A stretch of 41,754 nucleotides of DNA from Lentisphaerota bacterium (GTDB taxonomy: Bacteria; Verrucomicrobiota; Lentisphaeria; Victivallales; Victivallaceae). The first letter of the stretch is position 1. The number at the start of each line of letters is the position of its first letter. Location of the stretch: assembly GCA_015061725.1 (NCBI GenBank), contig SUVX01000028.1, forward strand, positions 1 to 41,754, in the 5' to 3' direction. Shown piece by piece: positions 33,565 to 41,754 of the stretch. The notes beneath the pieces were generated by a model that ran no database searches, was not told where the DNA came from, and saw only the letters and a list, made by a program, of their open reading frames with translations. The position numbers and the translations under genes are program-made.

Positions 33565-35380
33565 ATTTGGAGACCTCCAGATTTGTCATGATATATTCTT
33601 TGCGTTCAGGCGTATTCGTTCCCATGAAAAAGCCCAGCATTTCAGGAATGTTACGCATATTTTCAAGTGTTACCGGCTGAAGACGGATATCCTGTCCGAT
33701 AAACTGTCCGAACTCCTTGGGTGAAATTTCGCCCAATCCCTTGAATCGGGTGATTTCCGCTTTTTTACCCAACTTTGCAGCTGCGGCATCACGTTCAGCT
33801 TCACTGTAGCAGTAAATACTGTCTTTGGGTGTTGTCCGCACACGGAATAGCGGCGTTTCCAGAATATAAAGGTGTCCTGAAAGCACCAGCTGATCAAAGA
33901 ATGTGAGGAAGTAAGTCAGCAGCAGGTTGCGGATATGCATTCCGTCCACATCAGCATCGGTTGCAATCACAACTTTATCGTAGCGCAGACTTTCAATATC
34001 CTCCTCAATTCCCAGCGCAAGTGTCAGGAACATCAATTCTTCGTTGGAATAAATCTTATCGCGTTTCATTCCATAGCAGTTCAACGGCTTTCCGCGCAAA
34101 GCAAAAATCGCCTGACAATCCACATCGCGGCAGACTTCAAGACTTCCCGCGGCAGAGTTACCCTCGGTGAGAAATATCATCGTATCCTTGGGTTCCACCT
34201 TGCGCGGCCACTTGTCGCCGACATGATATTTACAGTCTTTGAGTTTGGGATTGCGCAGCCGGGTCTTCTGCTGACTCTCACGGGATTTCTTCTTGACCTC
34301 CTGGATCTCTCTGTGCATATGTTCATTACGCACAATTTTATCCATGATGATCTCAGCGGTTTCACTGTGTTTATAAAGGTAGTCCGCCAGAGCATCTTTG
34401 ACCGCCGCAACCACCGGACCGCGAATATCAGTATTACCCAGTTTATTCTTGGTCTGGGATTCAAAAATCGGTTCCATCACCTTGACGGCAACGGCGCCGA
34501 TCAAACCGTCACGCACATCATCCGCCTTGTAATTTTTGCCTGAAAATTCGTTGATCCCCTTCAGCACACCCTCTTTGAACGCCGAAAGATGTGTTCCGCC
34601 GTCATGCGTAAACTGCCCGTTGACAAACGAAAAACTGATTTCTCCGTAGCGGTCGCTGTGGGTCAAAGCAAATTCTATTTCTTTGGAACGGAAAGAGATG
34701 ACATCATAAAGTTTCTCATCCCCTGTTTCCGCCTCAAGCAGATCGTGCAGTCCGTCTGAGGAATAGTAGCGTTCATTGTTATAGTAAAGCGACAGTCCGC
34801 TGTTGAGATACGCATACATCCAGATACGCTTTTCAATATATTCTTCTCTGTAAGCGTAGTTGGGAAAAAGTTCCGCATCCGGCTCAAATTCGGTATAAGT
34901 GCCGTTGCGCTCGTCGGTATCGCCCTCGATGGACTCTTTGAGAATCCCTCTTTCAAAATATGCCTCTCTGAATTTTCCGTCACGGACGGAACGGACCTTG
35001 AAAAATCGTGAAAGCGCATTCACAGCCTTGGTTCCCACACCGTTCATGCCGATTGAGAACTTGAAAGCTTCATCGTTGTATTTGCCGCCGGTATTGATGA
35101 TCGACACACAATCCACCAGTCTGGCAAGCGGAATACCCCGTCCGTAGTCCCGGACTTTCACCCTGCCGTCGGCAACGGTGATTTCAATACGCTTGCCGCA
35201 GCCCATGATGAATTCGTCGATACTGTTATCTACGATTTCTTTGAGCAAAACGTAGATACCGTCATCCTGGTGCGAACCGTCGCCCATACGTCCGATATAC
35301 ATACCGGGACGGCGGCGGATATGCTCCAGCGAATCCAGAGTCTTGATTGAACCATCATCATAAACGGGCGGCGTTGACAT
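33557..35380 (-). CDS. parE: DNA topoisomerase IV/gyrase-type subunit B (ParE-like)
   Basis: 607 residues, the short ParE-like length with no gyrase insert. The GHKL ATPase has EIVDNSIDEF, DYGRGIP and GMNGVGTKAVNALS; the TOPRIM domain has LTEGNSAAGS and DADVDGMHIRNLLL, which bind Mg2+. It pairs with the overlapping parC gene to form the A2B2 type IIA topoisomerase. The start at 35380 follows a promoter at 35438-35466. Confidence 0.92.
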   Translation of the reverse strand: MSTPPVYDDGSIKTLDSLEHIRRRPGMYIGRMGDGSHQDDGIYVLLKEIVDNSIDEFIMGCGKRIEITVADGRVKVRDYGRGIPLARLVDCVSIINTGGKYNDEAFKFSIGMNGVGTKAVNALSRFFKVRSVRDGKFREAYFERGILKESIEGDTDERNGTYTEFEPDAELFPNYAYREEYIEKRIWMYAYLNSGLSLYYNNERYYSSDGLHDLLEAETGDEKLYDVISFRSKEIEFALTHSDRYGEISFSFVNGQFTHDGGTHLSAFKEGVLKGINEFSGKNYKADDVRDGLIGAVAVKVMEPIFESQTKNKLGNTDIRGPVVAAVKDALADYLYKHSETAEIIMDKIVRNEHMHREIQEVKKKSRESQQKTRLRNPKLKDCKYHVGDKWPRKVEPKDTMIFLTEGNSAAGSLEVCRDVDCQAIFALRGKPLNCYGMKRDKIYSNEELMFLTLALGIEEDIESLRYDKVVIATDADVDGMHIRNLLLTYFLTFFDQLVLSGHLYILETPLFRVRTTPKDSIYCYSEAERDAAAAKLGKKAEITRFKGLGEISPKEFGQFIGQDIRLQPVTLENMRNIPEMLGFFMGTNTPERKEYIMTNLEVSKYE

Positions 35381-35437
35381 TTATTTACCGGAATACCTTT
35401 CAGCGTTTTTAATAATTTGCAGACAATACATCTCTAA

Positions 35438-35466
35438 AATATATCACAAATTCATACTTTTTTCAA
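35438..35466 (-). promoter_or_regulatory. Promoter of the parE-parC operon
   Basis: On the minus strand, -35 TTGAAA (35461-35466) and -10 TATATT (35438-35443), 17-base spacer. The -10 is preceded by TGTGA, as in the cmk promoter. The leader to parE is about 50 bases. Confidence 0.7.
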
Positions 35467-35485
35467 GTCCTCCGCTTTTTTTCCG

Positions 35486-35553
35486 GGTGAAAAAAAGCTT
35501 GGCAAAAAAAGCCGGGTAGCGGGGCGACGTTGCTGCCCCGCCTAAGGTGGCTC
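35486..35553. repeat. 68-bp direct repeat, unit A
   Basis: Near-identical to 35599-35666 (one difference at the TAGC/CAGC position and one at TAAGG/TGAGG). It contains an A7 tract, GGCAAAAAAAGCC and a GCGGGGC-N9-GCCCCGC hairpin. Confidence 0.85.
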
Positions 35554-35598
35554 TCGCCCCCTTAGGAATCCCCCGGAATGCCCGTGGGTAGTTCTGCA

Positions 35599-35666
35599 GG
35601 TGAAAAAAAGCTTGGCAAAAAAAGCCGGGCAGCGGGGCGACGTTGCTGCCCCGCCTGAGGTGGCTC
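35599..35666. repeat. 68-bp direct repeat, unit B
   Basis: Second copy of the 68-bp repeat, 113 bases from the first. The hairpin GCGGGGC/GCCCCGC and A7 tracts are kept. Confidence 0.85.
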
Positions 35667-35820
35667 ACGATAATCCGGCGGAATTTTTTTGCTCAAATTC
35701 TGAATAGCCGCAGTTGTTTGCAATGTCGTGTCGGGCGGCGCTTGATGTGGGAATTATGAGAATTATGAGAATTATGAGATTGTGTGATTGGTGCGCCGAT
35801 TGCAATAATCACCCCTGCTG

Positions 35821-36170
35821 TAAATCTGCCCCGAGCCCAACCACACAGCGGCAAGCAAACCCACGGGGTATACCGAGGCGCCCCCATACCCCTCTCATAA
35901 ATCTCATAGTTCCCACAGATCTCATGCAAGCGCCACGCCCACGCAGACGGCACACCGCCGTTGCCATAAAACAAGCCTTGCATACCCCAACGGTAAATTT
36001 GCCCCGAGCCAAACCAATCTGTGCTCCTCGCAAATCCTCGGGGTATCACATGGCTTGCCACGGCGCAGCCCGTCAGGGCGAAGACGGGCGCGCCCTCTTG
36101 TCAGATGCAAGCGCCGCACCCTCGCACCACGCACACCGCCGTTGCCATCACGTTGCCCCAACGGCATATT
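35821..36170. repeat. Degenerate tandem duplication, about 175-bp period
   Basis: Shared landmarks: TAAAT-C/T-TGCCCCGAGCC at 35821 and 35994; CGGGGTAT near 35872 and 36039; GATCTCATGCAAGCGCC-like and CACACCGCCGTTGCCAT at 35951 and 36132. Offsets grow from 173 to 181, so the units have diverged by indels. Confidence 0.75.
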
Positions 36171-36184
36171 TTCCTGCGTGACAT

Positions 36185-36213
36185 TTGATTTTCAACAGCT
36201 GAAAGTGTATATT
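36185..36213 (+). promoter_or_regulatory. Promoter upstream of the small hypothetical and Na/Pi genes
   Basis: -35 TTGATT (36185-36190), 17-base spacer, -10 TATATT (36208-36213). The expected start is near 36220, about 30 bases before a TTG start codon. Confidence 0.55.
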
Positions 36214-36251
36214 ATACAACGGAATTTTTATAATTTCTGACAAGGTGATTT

Positions 36252-36701
36252 TTGAGAAGAACAAAGACAGTTGATATATGTTTTTTCAACGGTTCCTCCC
36301 GCAAAAGCCGCAAGGAACTGTTTGTGTTCTGCCGTCTCTTTTTTCTTGTCCAGATTTCGTTGCTCTACAGTCTCCCGGACGTTTCAGAAAATCAGGATGT
36401 CATTGCAAACAGTATTTTCAGAACTTCCCCTGCCCTGAGTATCACACTTCCGGATCAGACAGATTTAACAGACTTGTTTGATGACACGCCGTTTTCATGC
36501 AACTCAAACAGAAGACAGCAGACTCTCCGCCGGACGTCAAAAAGTTTTTCTTCTGCGATTGCAGAGACACCTTCCGGCAACCGGAATGTTGTTATTGCTG
36601 TCCGATCAAATGTAAAATATTTCTTCGAAAATTCCGACAATGCCTCCTGCCGGTGTGAAAAATACTTCTTTGTCCGTGCCGGACCTCAAATTTCTGCATG
36701 A
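36252..36701 (+). CDS. Hypothetical protein, possibly membrane-anchored
   Basis: 149 residues from TTG at 36252, with AAGGTG a few bases upstream and a promoter 40 bases before. A hydrophobic stretch (about 23-42, LFVFCRLFFLVQISLLYSL) could be an export or membrane signal; the rest is Ser/Asn/Arg-rich with a CRC motif near the end. No family was recognised. It ends 54 bases before the Na/Pi cotransporter gene and may share its transcript. The rare TTG start, lack of homologs I know of and high Ser content leave open that it is not a gene. Confidence 0.4.
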   Translation: MRRTKTVDICFFNGSSRKSRKELFVFCRLFFLVQISLLYSLPDVSENQDVIANSIFRTSPALSITLPDQTDLTDLFDDTPFSCNSNRRQQTLRRTSKSFSSAIAETPSGNRNVVIAVRSNVKYFFENSDNASCRCEKYFFVRAGPQISA

Positions 36702-36755
36702 TTTCTGTTTGCCCTCTCAAAAAACATTATCAATTTCAACTTAAAAGGTATTACT

Positions 36756-38453
36756 ATGTTTGCAACAACTATGCAAGTTTTCGGAGGACTTGCCATATTT
36801 ATTTACGGTATGAAGCTCATGAGTGACGGGCTTCATCAGGTCGCAGGAGAAAAAATGCGCGGTATCCTGCGGATGTTTTCTGCCAATCCGCTGATTGCAA
36901 TATTTTCCGGCGCGGCGGTCACCTGCGTCATTCAATCATCCAGTGCCAGTACCGTCATGGTCATTGGTTTTGTCAACGCCGGACTCCTCTCTCTGGTTCA
37001 GGCAATGGGATTGATCTTCGGCGCCAATATCGGTACGACGATCACCGCTCAATTGGTCGCTTTTGATATCACATGGATCATCATGCCCTCCATCATCGCA
37101 GGACTTCTGTTGAGTTTCTCAAAACAGCAGAAACTTGCCAACTGGAGCGAAACCATCGTCGGTTTGGGATTCCTCTTTCTCGGCATGGAATTTATGAGCG
37201 GTGAACTTAAAACACTTGCCAAACTCGATGCTTTCAAATCAGCGTTTCTCACCTTTCAATGTACCCCTGTTGACGGAATGATTCCCATAGGTTCCCTGCT
37301 CGGAGCTGTTCTTATCGGTGTGCTTGCCACCATGATCATTCAGAGCAGTTCCGCCTGTTCAGGTATCGTCATCGCCCTCGGCGCAAGCGGACTTCTGGAT
37401 GTTTATACCGCCGTTGCTCTCATTCTCGGCTCCAATATCGGAACGACCATCACAGCTCAGCTTGCCGCCATGACTGCCAACAGAGTTGCCAAACAGGCGG
37501 CTCTGGCTCATACGCTCTTTAATGTACTGGGCGTTTTTATTATCTGCGGAACTTTTCTGATCAAGTGGGGTGGTGAACCGGCTTTCTTCACATTGATCAA
37601 GAAAATTTCTCTCAACGGGGAACTGCCCCGGCAAATTGCCAATGCACATACTGTATTTAATGTGTTTACGACACTGATTCTGCTGCCCTTTATTCCGCTG
37701 CTGGCTAAAATCTGTGAAAAAGTGATTCCGGTTTCCTCCGGCAAAATCAAGTATCAGTATCTTGAACCGCATCTTCTGGATGCGCCGCCGATTGCTTTGA
37801 CTCAGACAACCTACGCCCTGCGCCGCATGCTTCAGAAAGCATGGAAAATGATCGACTGCTCCCTCAATCTCTACAATCGCAATGACAGCAAAAATCAGAT
37901 CATGGCGCGTCAGCTTGAAAAACGCGAAGCGGATATTGATGAACGTCAGAAAAATATCACCGAATATCTTTCTCAACTGATGGGCAAAAGACTGACTCTC
38001 AACGAAGCCGCCCAGATCCCCCTGCTTTTGCACTGTACCAATGACGTTGAACGCATCGGAGATCACACCGCCATTATCTGCAAAATCATCAATGAACTTC
38101 AGCAGAATGATTTGAAATTCAGTGCCAATGCAGAGAAAGAATATGATCTTCTGCATGACACCCTTGCAGAAATCGCTGAAATTTCAACGGAGATCCTCAC
38201 CTGCTGTACGCCGCAGCTTCTGCAGAAATCAGCCATTCTTCACGGCAAAATAACCCAGTTGCTGGACGATTTTGAAACGGGACACATCTCCCGCATAAAA
38301 AACGGGGAATGCCGTCCGCAAGTGGGTCTTCTCTATCTGGATCTGCTCGCGGAATTCCGCAAAATTTCCAGACACCTGCTCAATATTACAGAACGTGCCG
38401 GTGCCTTCTATGAAAACTTCAACACCCCTCTGACCAAAAACATTTCAGAATAG
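36756..38453 (+). CDS. Na+/phosphate cotransporter with C-terminal PhoU-like domain
   Basis: 565 residues. The N-terminal NptA/PNaS half (about 1-320) has two inverted repeats, each with the signature QSSSA (60-64 and a second near 189) and GANIGTTITAQL or GSNIGTTITAQL. The C-terminal 220 residues are helical PhoU-like (TNDVERIGDHTAIIC). It imports phosphate with sodium across the inner membrane, the PhoU part probably regulating it. AAGGT lies seven bases before the ATG. A terminator follows at 38472-38515. Confidence 0.92.
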   Translation: MFATTMQVFGGLAIFIYGMKLMSDGLHQVAGEKMRGILRMFSANPLIAIFSGAAVTCVIQSSSASTVMVIGFVNAGLLSLVQAMGLIFGANIGTTITAQLVAFDITWIIMPSIIAGLLLSFSKQQKLANWSETIVGLGFLFLGMEFMSGELKTLAKLDAFKSAFLTFQCTPVDGMIPIGSLLGAVLIGVLATMIIQSSSACSGIVIALGASGLLDVYTAVALILGSNIGTTITAQLAAMTANRVAKQAALAHTLFNVLGVFIICGTFLIKWGGEPAFFTLIKKISLNGELPRQIANAHTVFNVFTTLILLPFIPLLAKICEKVIPVSSGKIKYQYLEPHLLDAPPIALTQTTYALRRMLQKAWKMIDCSLNLYNRNDSKNQIMARQLEKREADIDERQKNITEYLSQLMGKRLTLNEAAQIPLLLHCTNDVERIGDHTAIICKIINELQQNDLKFSANAEKEYDLLHDTLAEIAEISTEILTCCTPQLLQKSAILHGKITQLLDDFETGHISRIKNGECRPQVGLLYLDLLAEFRKISRHLLNITERAGAFYENFNTPLTKNISE

Positions 38454-38471
38454 AGCTATAGAGGAAATCCC

Positions 38472-38515
38472 GCCCTCAGGCTGTGCCGTTGTACGGCATG
38501 GCTTGAGGGCTTTTT
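38472..38515 (+). terminator. Terminator after the Na/Pi cotransporter gene
   Basis: A long stem GCCCTCA...TGAGGGC (38472-38510) with an inner TGCCGT/ACGGCA stem and five T after it. It lies in a convergent gap. Confidence 0.85.
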
Positions 38516-38530
38516 ACTGAGGGAAAGCGT

Positions 38531-40486
38531 TTATTCCACTACAACAAGCGTATAGCCTGAAAATTGCGGAACGCTGATTTTACAGTAATCGTCTTCAACG
38601 GTGTATTCCAAAACCTTTTCTTCAGGTGCAAGAAATACGCAGGCAACCTTTTTGCCGTCCAGACGGATGGAAATATTTGATTCCGGAGAAATCACCCGCT
38701 CATCAACGCAGATGGCATCACAGCGCTTTTCAGGACAGTAAGAAAGCAGATGCAGCAGAATTTTTTCATCATTTTTCTGGAGAAAAGCGCGGGCAAAACC
38801 CGGAAGTCCCTCTTCACGCAGCTGCGGAGTCTTATCCAGAACACCGAGCAGATTTTTGACCAGTTCCCTGTGCTGAAACGGTGCGCGGGTCTTGTAGCCG
38901 GTGAAAATTTCTCCCGTAACGCAGATGATATTGTTTTTTTCAACGATAAAGGGTTCGCCGCTTTTTTCCGCCGGAGCCGCATAATATTTGCAGCGTAAGC
39001 CATCCCATTCACGGTTGAAAACAGGTTTGACGATTTCCATGTGAACAACCGCCCCGGGGACAGCTTCAACTTTTGCACCGGAAGCGTAGACTGACAACGG
39101 CATATCCGGAAGATTTTTCGCCAAATCCCCCTCCGGCTGATAGTACAGCGGCTCGTGCGCCAGTTGCGAAATGTATTTGACGGGCCAGTCAGACAGGGCA
39201 AATTCATCCCTGTCAAGAGACAATCCGGCTGAACCGAAGGCGAGGATTTTTCCGCCTTTTTCCAGATGACGGCGCAGAATATCTGCCGCTTTTTCCGTCA
39301 GACGGAAGTTATCCGGCAGAATGATCAGGCGGTAGGAGCGCAAATCAGAGTTTTCGGTAATCAGTTCAAACTGAACTTTCAACTCCGTCAGCATCCGCAC
39401 CGCAGCTTTCACTTCAGGAGAATCCGGATAAAGGGATCGAATACCCGGACGGGCTGAAAACAGCGCAATTTCCGGTTCTTTGACCGCGCCGGTCGTCCAA
39501 ACGTCAAAGGGACGGATACAATCATACACCTTTTTTACCAGATCTGCCACCGGCTGCGGCCAGGCATAAGAGGGCATCATATGGTCGCTGATATCCGGAC
39601 GGTATCCGTGGGCAAGTCCGTAAAACATATCATATTCCAGTCCCGCCTGTGTCCGCAAGCCGCCGAAGTCGCCCCAGTTGTTGAAACGTCCGGTCATGTT
39701 GATAATGGCTTTTTTACGGTCAAGGGTGTGCAGGTGGTGAGTCATGACGGGAAGTGTCTCATATCCCCAGTCGGCAGTCGGCAGGCACTCCGCTTCAAAA
39801 TGACTGACAAGCGGCGCAATTTCTTCAAAGGGACGTCCGTTGAAAAAGATCAGAGCATCCGGCTTGACGGAAGTTATCACTTCATGCAGTTTGCGGCAGA
39901 GCCGCGCTGAAGAAAAATCACTGAATTTTTGGACATCTTCTTCACATTTGGGATCATACCCCATTTTCCGCATCTCTTCAACGCAGACGGGACACACACA
40001 GTCCGACGGCATCAGGCAGTCGTAGAAAAATCCGTCTACGGGATACTCTTCAGCCAATTCCTTTGTCATGGCGCAGAGATGTCCGGCATAGGCAGTATTA
40101 TAGCACGCCTGACGGTAAAAGGGGCCGTGCGGATTCTTTCTTTCCGGATGCAGCGGCTGTTCCGTCCATTCAGGATGGGCAATCATTTCCTCTTCGCTCA
40201 AATGCGCGTTGAAATAAACCGAAAAGCGGATGCCTTTTTTGCGGCAGGCTTCGCCGAGTTCACGGATCAAATCAAATTTCAGTCCCGGATGACGTTTGCC
40301 GAATCCGGTATTGTAATAGGCATTTCCCCGGTTGCAGCGGGCGTGACAGGTGAGAAAATCCACACCGCAATCCACCAGTTGATCAGTGAATTTTTCAGCA
40401 TCAAACTTTTCACCGACTGACGGTACCGCCGCAGGCGTGTGAAAGTCAAAGAAAAAAGAATATTTGATGGAAGAGGCTTTATTCAT
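38531..40486 (-). CDS. Glycosidase-like protein: GHL6-type TIM barrel with beta-galactosidase trimerisation domain
   Basis: 651 residues, no signal peptide. Residues 5-340 form a TIM barrel of alpha-L-fucosidase/GHL6 type (VDFLTCHARCNRGNAYY, KGIRFSVYFNAHLSEEE, VDGFFYDCLMPS with a likely catalytic Asp, ALIFFNGRP). Residues 350-560 look like the beta-galactosidase trimerisation fold (PEIALFSARPG, YRLIILPDNFRLTEKAADILRRHLEKGGKILAFG), and the C-terminus is a beta domain. Probably an intracellular enzyme for short oligosaccharides; the sugar is unknown. AAGGAG is 8 bases before the ATG at 40486. It begins 1 base after the upstream gene ends, so the pair is an operon. Confidence 0.75.
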   Translation of the reverse strand: MNKASSIKYSFFFDFHTPAAVPSVGEKFDAEKFTDQLVDCGVDFLTCHARCNRGNAYYNTGFGKRHPGLKFDLIRELGEACRKKGIRFSVYFNAHLSEEEMIAHPEWTEQPLHPERKNPHGPFYRQACYNTAYAGHLCAMTKELAEEYPVDGFFYDCLMPSDCVCPVCVEEMRKMGYDPKCEEDVQKFSDFSSARLCRKLHEVITSVKPDALIFFNGRPFEEIAPLVSHFEAECLPTADWGYETLPVMTHHLHTLDRKKAIINMTGRFNNWGDFGGLRTQAGLEYDMFYGLAHGYRPDISDHMMPSYAWPQPVADLVKKVYDCIRPFDVWTTGAVKEPEIALFSARPGIRSLYPDSPEVKAAVRMLTELKVQFELITENSDLRSYRLIILPDNFRLTEKAADILRRHLEKGGKILAFGSAGLSLDRDEFALSDWPVKYISQLAHEPLYYQPEGDLAKNLPDMPLSVYASGAKVEAVPGAVVHMEIVKPVFNREWDGLRCKYYAAPAEKSGEPFIVEKNNIICVTGEIFTGYKTRAPFQHRELVKNLLGVLDKTPQLREEGLPGFARAFLQKNDEKILLHLLSYCPEKRCDAICVDERVISPESNISIRLDGKKVACVFLAPEEKVLEYTVEDDYCKISVPQFSGYTLVVVE

Positions 40487-40487
40487 T

Positions 40488-41754
40488 TTATTTACTCCTT
40501 TTGCGGACAACGATGATTCTGTCTACAGCAAAATACGGTTTTGTCTGAATGGAAACAAAGGCTTCTGCTTCGTTATTAAGACCGCTTGTATCATAATAAC
40601 GGGATAAATCCGCCTGTAAATTCCAACTGGGGTGAACCCAGATAAAACAGCTGCTGCTGAGAGAGAAACTGCCCGTGGCGTAATAGTGGAATCCGGCTTT
40701 ATCAACAGCTTTCGGACGGCAGTTTCTCACCTGTTTCCGCCGGGATTCGTCAAAAAATCCGAAACGCAGAGGCTTTTTGTTGAAACGGTTGGGACCGAAT
40801 ACGACAGCTTTTCCCCCCGCAGCATTGGCATCGTTTTTGAGAAATACATACCTTGCCTTACGGGATAACAGCGGCCAGGTGAAATCAGCAATGATTTCAC
40901 GGTTGCGGAGAAAATCAGGCAATTCCGCCGTCACCTGAAGTCCGTCGATAAAATCACCCATCTGTTTTTTAAGTTTCCTGATTCTACCTTCTGAAATCTG
41001 CGGCAGGGTATACATTGCCTGCAAATTTTCTTTGAAACGTCTGACGACAGAAGAAACATCTTTCAATCCGATTTCACGGCGTCTGGCAAGACAACCGTAA
41101 TCCATGGTCAGGCGTTCCTTTTTTATTCTTGCAAGCAGAACTTTATCATTGGAAACCTTTTTTTCTGCGGCATCAAAAAGCTGATTCATTCTGCTGAAAA
41201 ATGCCTTGTTCAAGTCATTGCGGTTATGTGAACCCAACGCGCCCGCGCTCCGGTCGAGCGATGAAAAACTTTTTTCAAGATATTCGTGACAGGCAAACAT
41301 CTCATCTGCCGCCGGACCGAAGTACGCTTTCATAAACTTTTTGACCGCAGAACTAAAATCAAATTCCGGATTTTTCATGCTCTGAGAACCAATCCACAGC
41401 CGCAGGGCGTGAAACGTGGTGCTGTGCGGCTCTTCACATTCGGCAAAATAAGAGTGAACACCAAGTTTCCGGTACACCCGGGAGTTCTCCCAAATGGCAC
41501 GGGTGTTGAGTGTGGGATAATTGCTCTTTCCGGCATAGAGGATCCAGTAATCCCAGATGGCGACGTTCCCGATATTTTTCCACTGTCTGATTTGTTCCAG
41601 ACTTGAAGCGTTTTCAGGAGAAAGCAGTCCGCGCATGGTGTCGCGTTTGTAAGCGTTGCCCCACTCCCGTCCCAGCTGGGCGATACGGATGGTGACATTT
41701 TTGGCAGGCTTTATCCCCCGGGGAGCGTTTGCCAAAAATGTCACCATCCGTATC
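40488..41754 (-). CDS. DUF4838-type glycosidase-related protein, 5' end cut off
   Basis: The last 419 or so residues of a larger protein; the true start lies beyond the window. The pattern AIWDYWILYAGKSNYPTLNTRAIWENSRVYRKLGVHSYFAEC, then LWIGSQSMKNPEFDFSSAVKKFMKAYFGPAADEM, fits DUF4838, an alpha-glucuronidase-like carbohydrate family (family call from memory). The C-terminal 130 residues are a beta-sandwich. It forms an operon with the following glycosidase-like gene, 1 base apart. The first residues (MVTFLAN) fall in the right arm of a perfect inverted repeat at the window edge and may be an artefact. Confidence 0.72.
   Translation of the reverse strand, partial: IRMVTFLANAPRGIKPAKNVTIRIAQLGREWGNAYKRDTMRGLLSPENASSLEQIRQWKNIGNVAIWDYWILYAGKSNYPTLNTRAIWENSRVYRKLGVHSYFAECEEPHSTTFHALRLWIGSQSMKNPEFDFSSAVKKFMKAYFGPAADEMFACHEYLEKSFSSLDRSAGALGSHNRNDLNKAFFSRMNQLFDAAEKKVSNDKVLLARIKKERLTMDYGCLARRREIGLKDVSSVVRRFKENLQAMYTLPQISEGRIRKLKKQMGDFIDGLQVTAELPDFLRNREIIADFTWPLLSRKARYVFLKNDANAAGGKAVVFGPNRFNKKPLRFGFFDESRRKQVRNCRPKAVDKAGFHYYATGSFSLSSSCFIWVHPSWNLQADLSRYYDTSGLNNEAEAFVSIQTKPYFAVDRIIVVRKRSK
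41682..41754. repeat. Perfect 25-bp inverted repeat at the window edge
   Basis: Arms 41682-41706 and 41730-41754 are exact reverse complements, separated by 23 bases with an inner TCCCC/GGGGA stem. The right arm ends at the last base of the window. Confidence 0.95.

Larger units (their letters stand above)
35381..36251. other. 871-base repeat-rich gap between parE and the small hypothetical gene
   Basis: No gene is supported. It contains the parE promoter, two copies of a 68-bp repeat (35486-35553, 35599-35666), a triple GAATTATGA run near 35752-35780, a GC-rich degenerate tandem duplication with a period of about 175 bases (35821-36170), and a plus-strand promoter at 36185-36213. Short frames here are low-complexity and shadow the repeats. 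Confidence 0.7.

Noticed and set aside
35486..35666. Possible CRISPR array
   Set aside because: Only two 68-bp units with a 45-base gap, no third repeat and no cas gene; the units contain their own hairpins.
35714..36181. 155-codon plus-strand frame and several minus-strand frames in the repeat gap
   Set aside because: Low-complexity Pro/His/Arg-rich translations that follow the tandem duplication and change frame between units.

Overview
The window looks like a chromosomal contig from a Lentisphaerota (Victivallales-like) bacterium, probably an uncultured gut or environmental member. This is inferred from a long type II pseudopilin with the [16 protein letters not shown] leader, several large secreted or polysaccharide-directed proteins (DUF6259-like, CBM9-like, GHL6/beta-galactosidase-trimerisation-like, DUF4838), and bacterial housekeeping genes of no close model-organism type. 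No tRNA, rRNA, CRISPR array, integrase or transposase was found.

Layout. 1-8.6 kb: pseudopilin and a 1181-residue secreted glycosidase-like protein, a convergent XPB-type helicase with a small membrane protein, then a CBM9-like protein and an unassigned secreted protein. 8.8-14.5 kb: a persulfide-dioxygenase-like/rhodanese fusion (+) converging on a four-gene minus-strand operon (TPR membrane protein, tail-anchored repeat protein, metallophosphoesterase, PflX-like radical SAM protein). 14.6-15.9 kb: SGNH-hydrolase lipoprotein. 16.1-22.3 kb: minus-strand operon cmk, thioesterase-manA fusion, argS, PHP protein, aminotransferase, driven by a clear sigma70-type promoter with a dyad between -35 and -10. 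22.7-29.8 kb: ribosomal protein operon rplV-rpsC-rplP-rpmC-rpsQ-rplN-rplX-rplE-rpsZ-rpsH-rplF-rplR-rpsE-rplO-secY. It lacks the usual rpsJ-to-rpsS head, rpmD, and anything after secY. 30.3-35.4 kb: parE-parC, followed in the same direction by a Lar-like zinc-ribbon gene of phage type and a small lipoprotein. 35.4-36.2 kb: two repeat families. 36.2-38.5 kb: a small hypothetical gene and an Na/Pi cotransporter. 38.5-41.75 kb: a glycosidase-like gene pair, the second cut by the window end.

The most unusual features are these. (1) A family of three roughly 90-bp elements, each with a conserved tail (AAAATAC, then GCTTTT and TTGAAA) and a 24-25 bp hairpin, sits at 31-124, 15994-16089 and 22450-22537. 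In the first copy the element is read in frame as the N-terminal extension of the pseudopilin. (2) A hotdog thioesterase is fused to mannose-6-phosphate isomerase. (3) The ribosomal operon is split. (4) A tail-anchored protein carries eight copies of a Thr-Val motif next to a TPR partner. (5) The window ends in a perfect 25-bp inverted repeat that may be an assembly fold-back.
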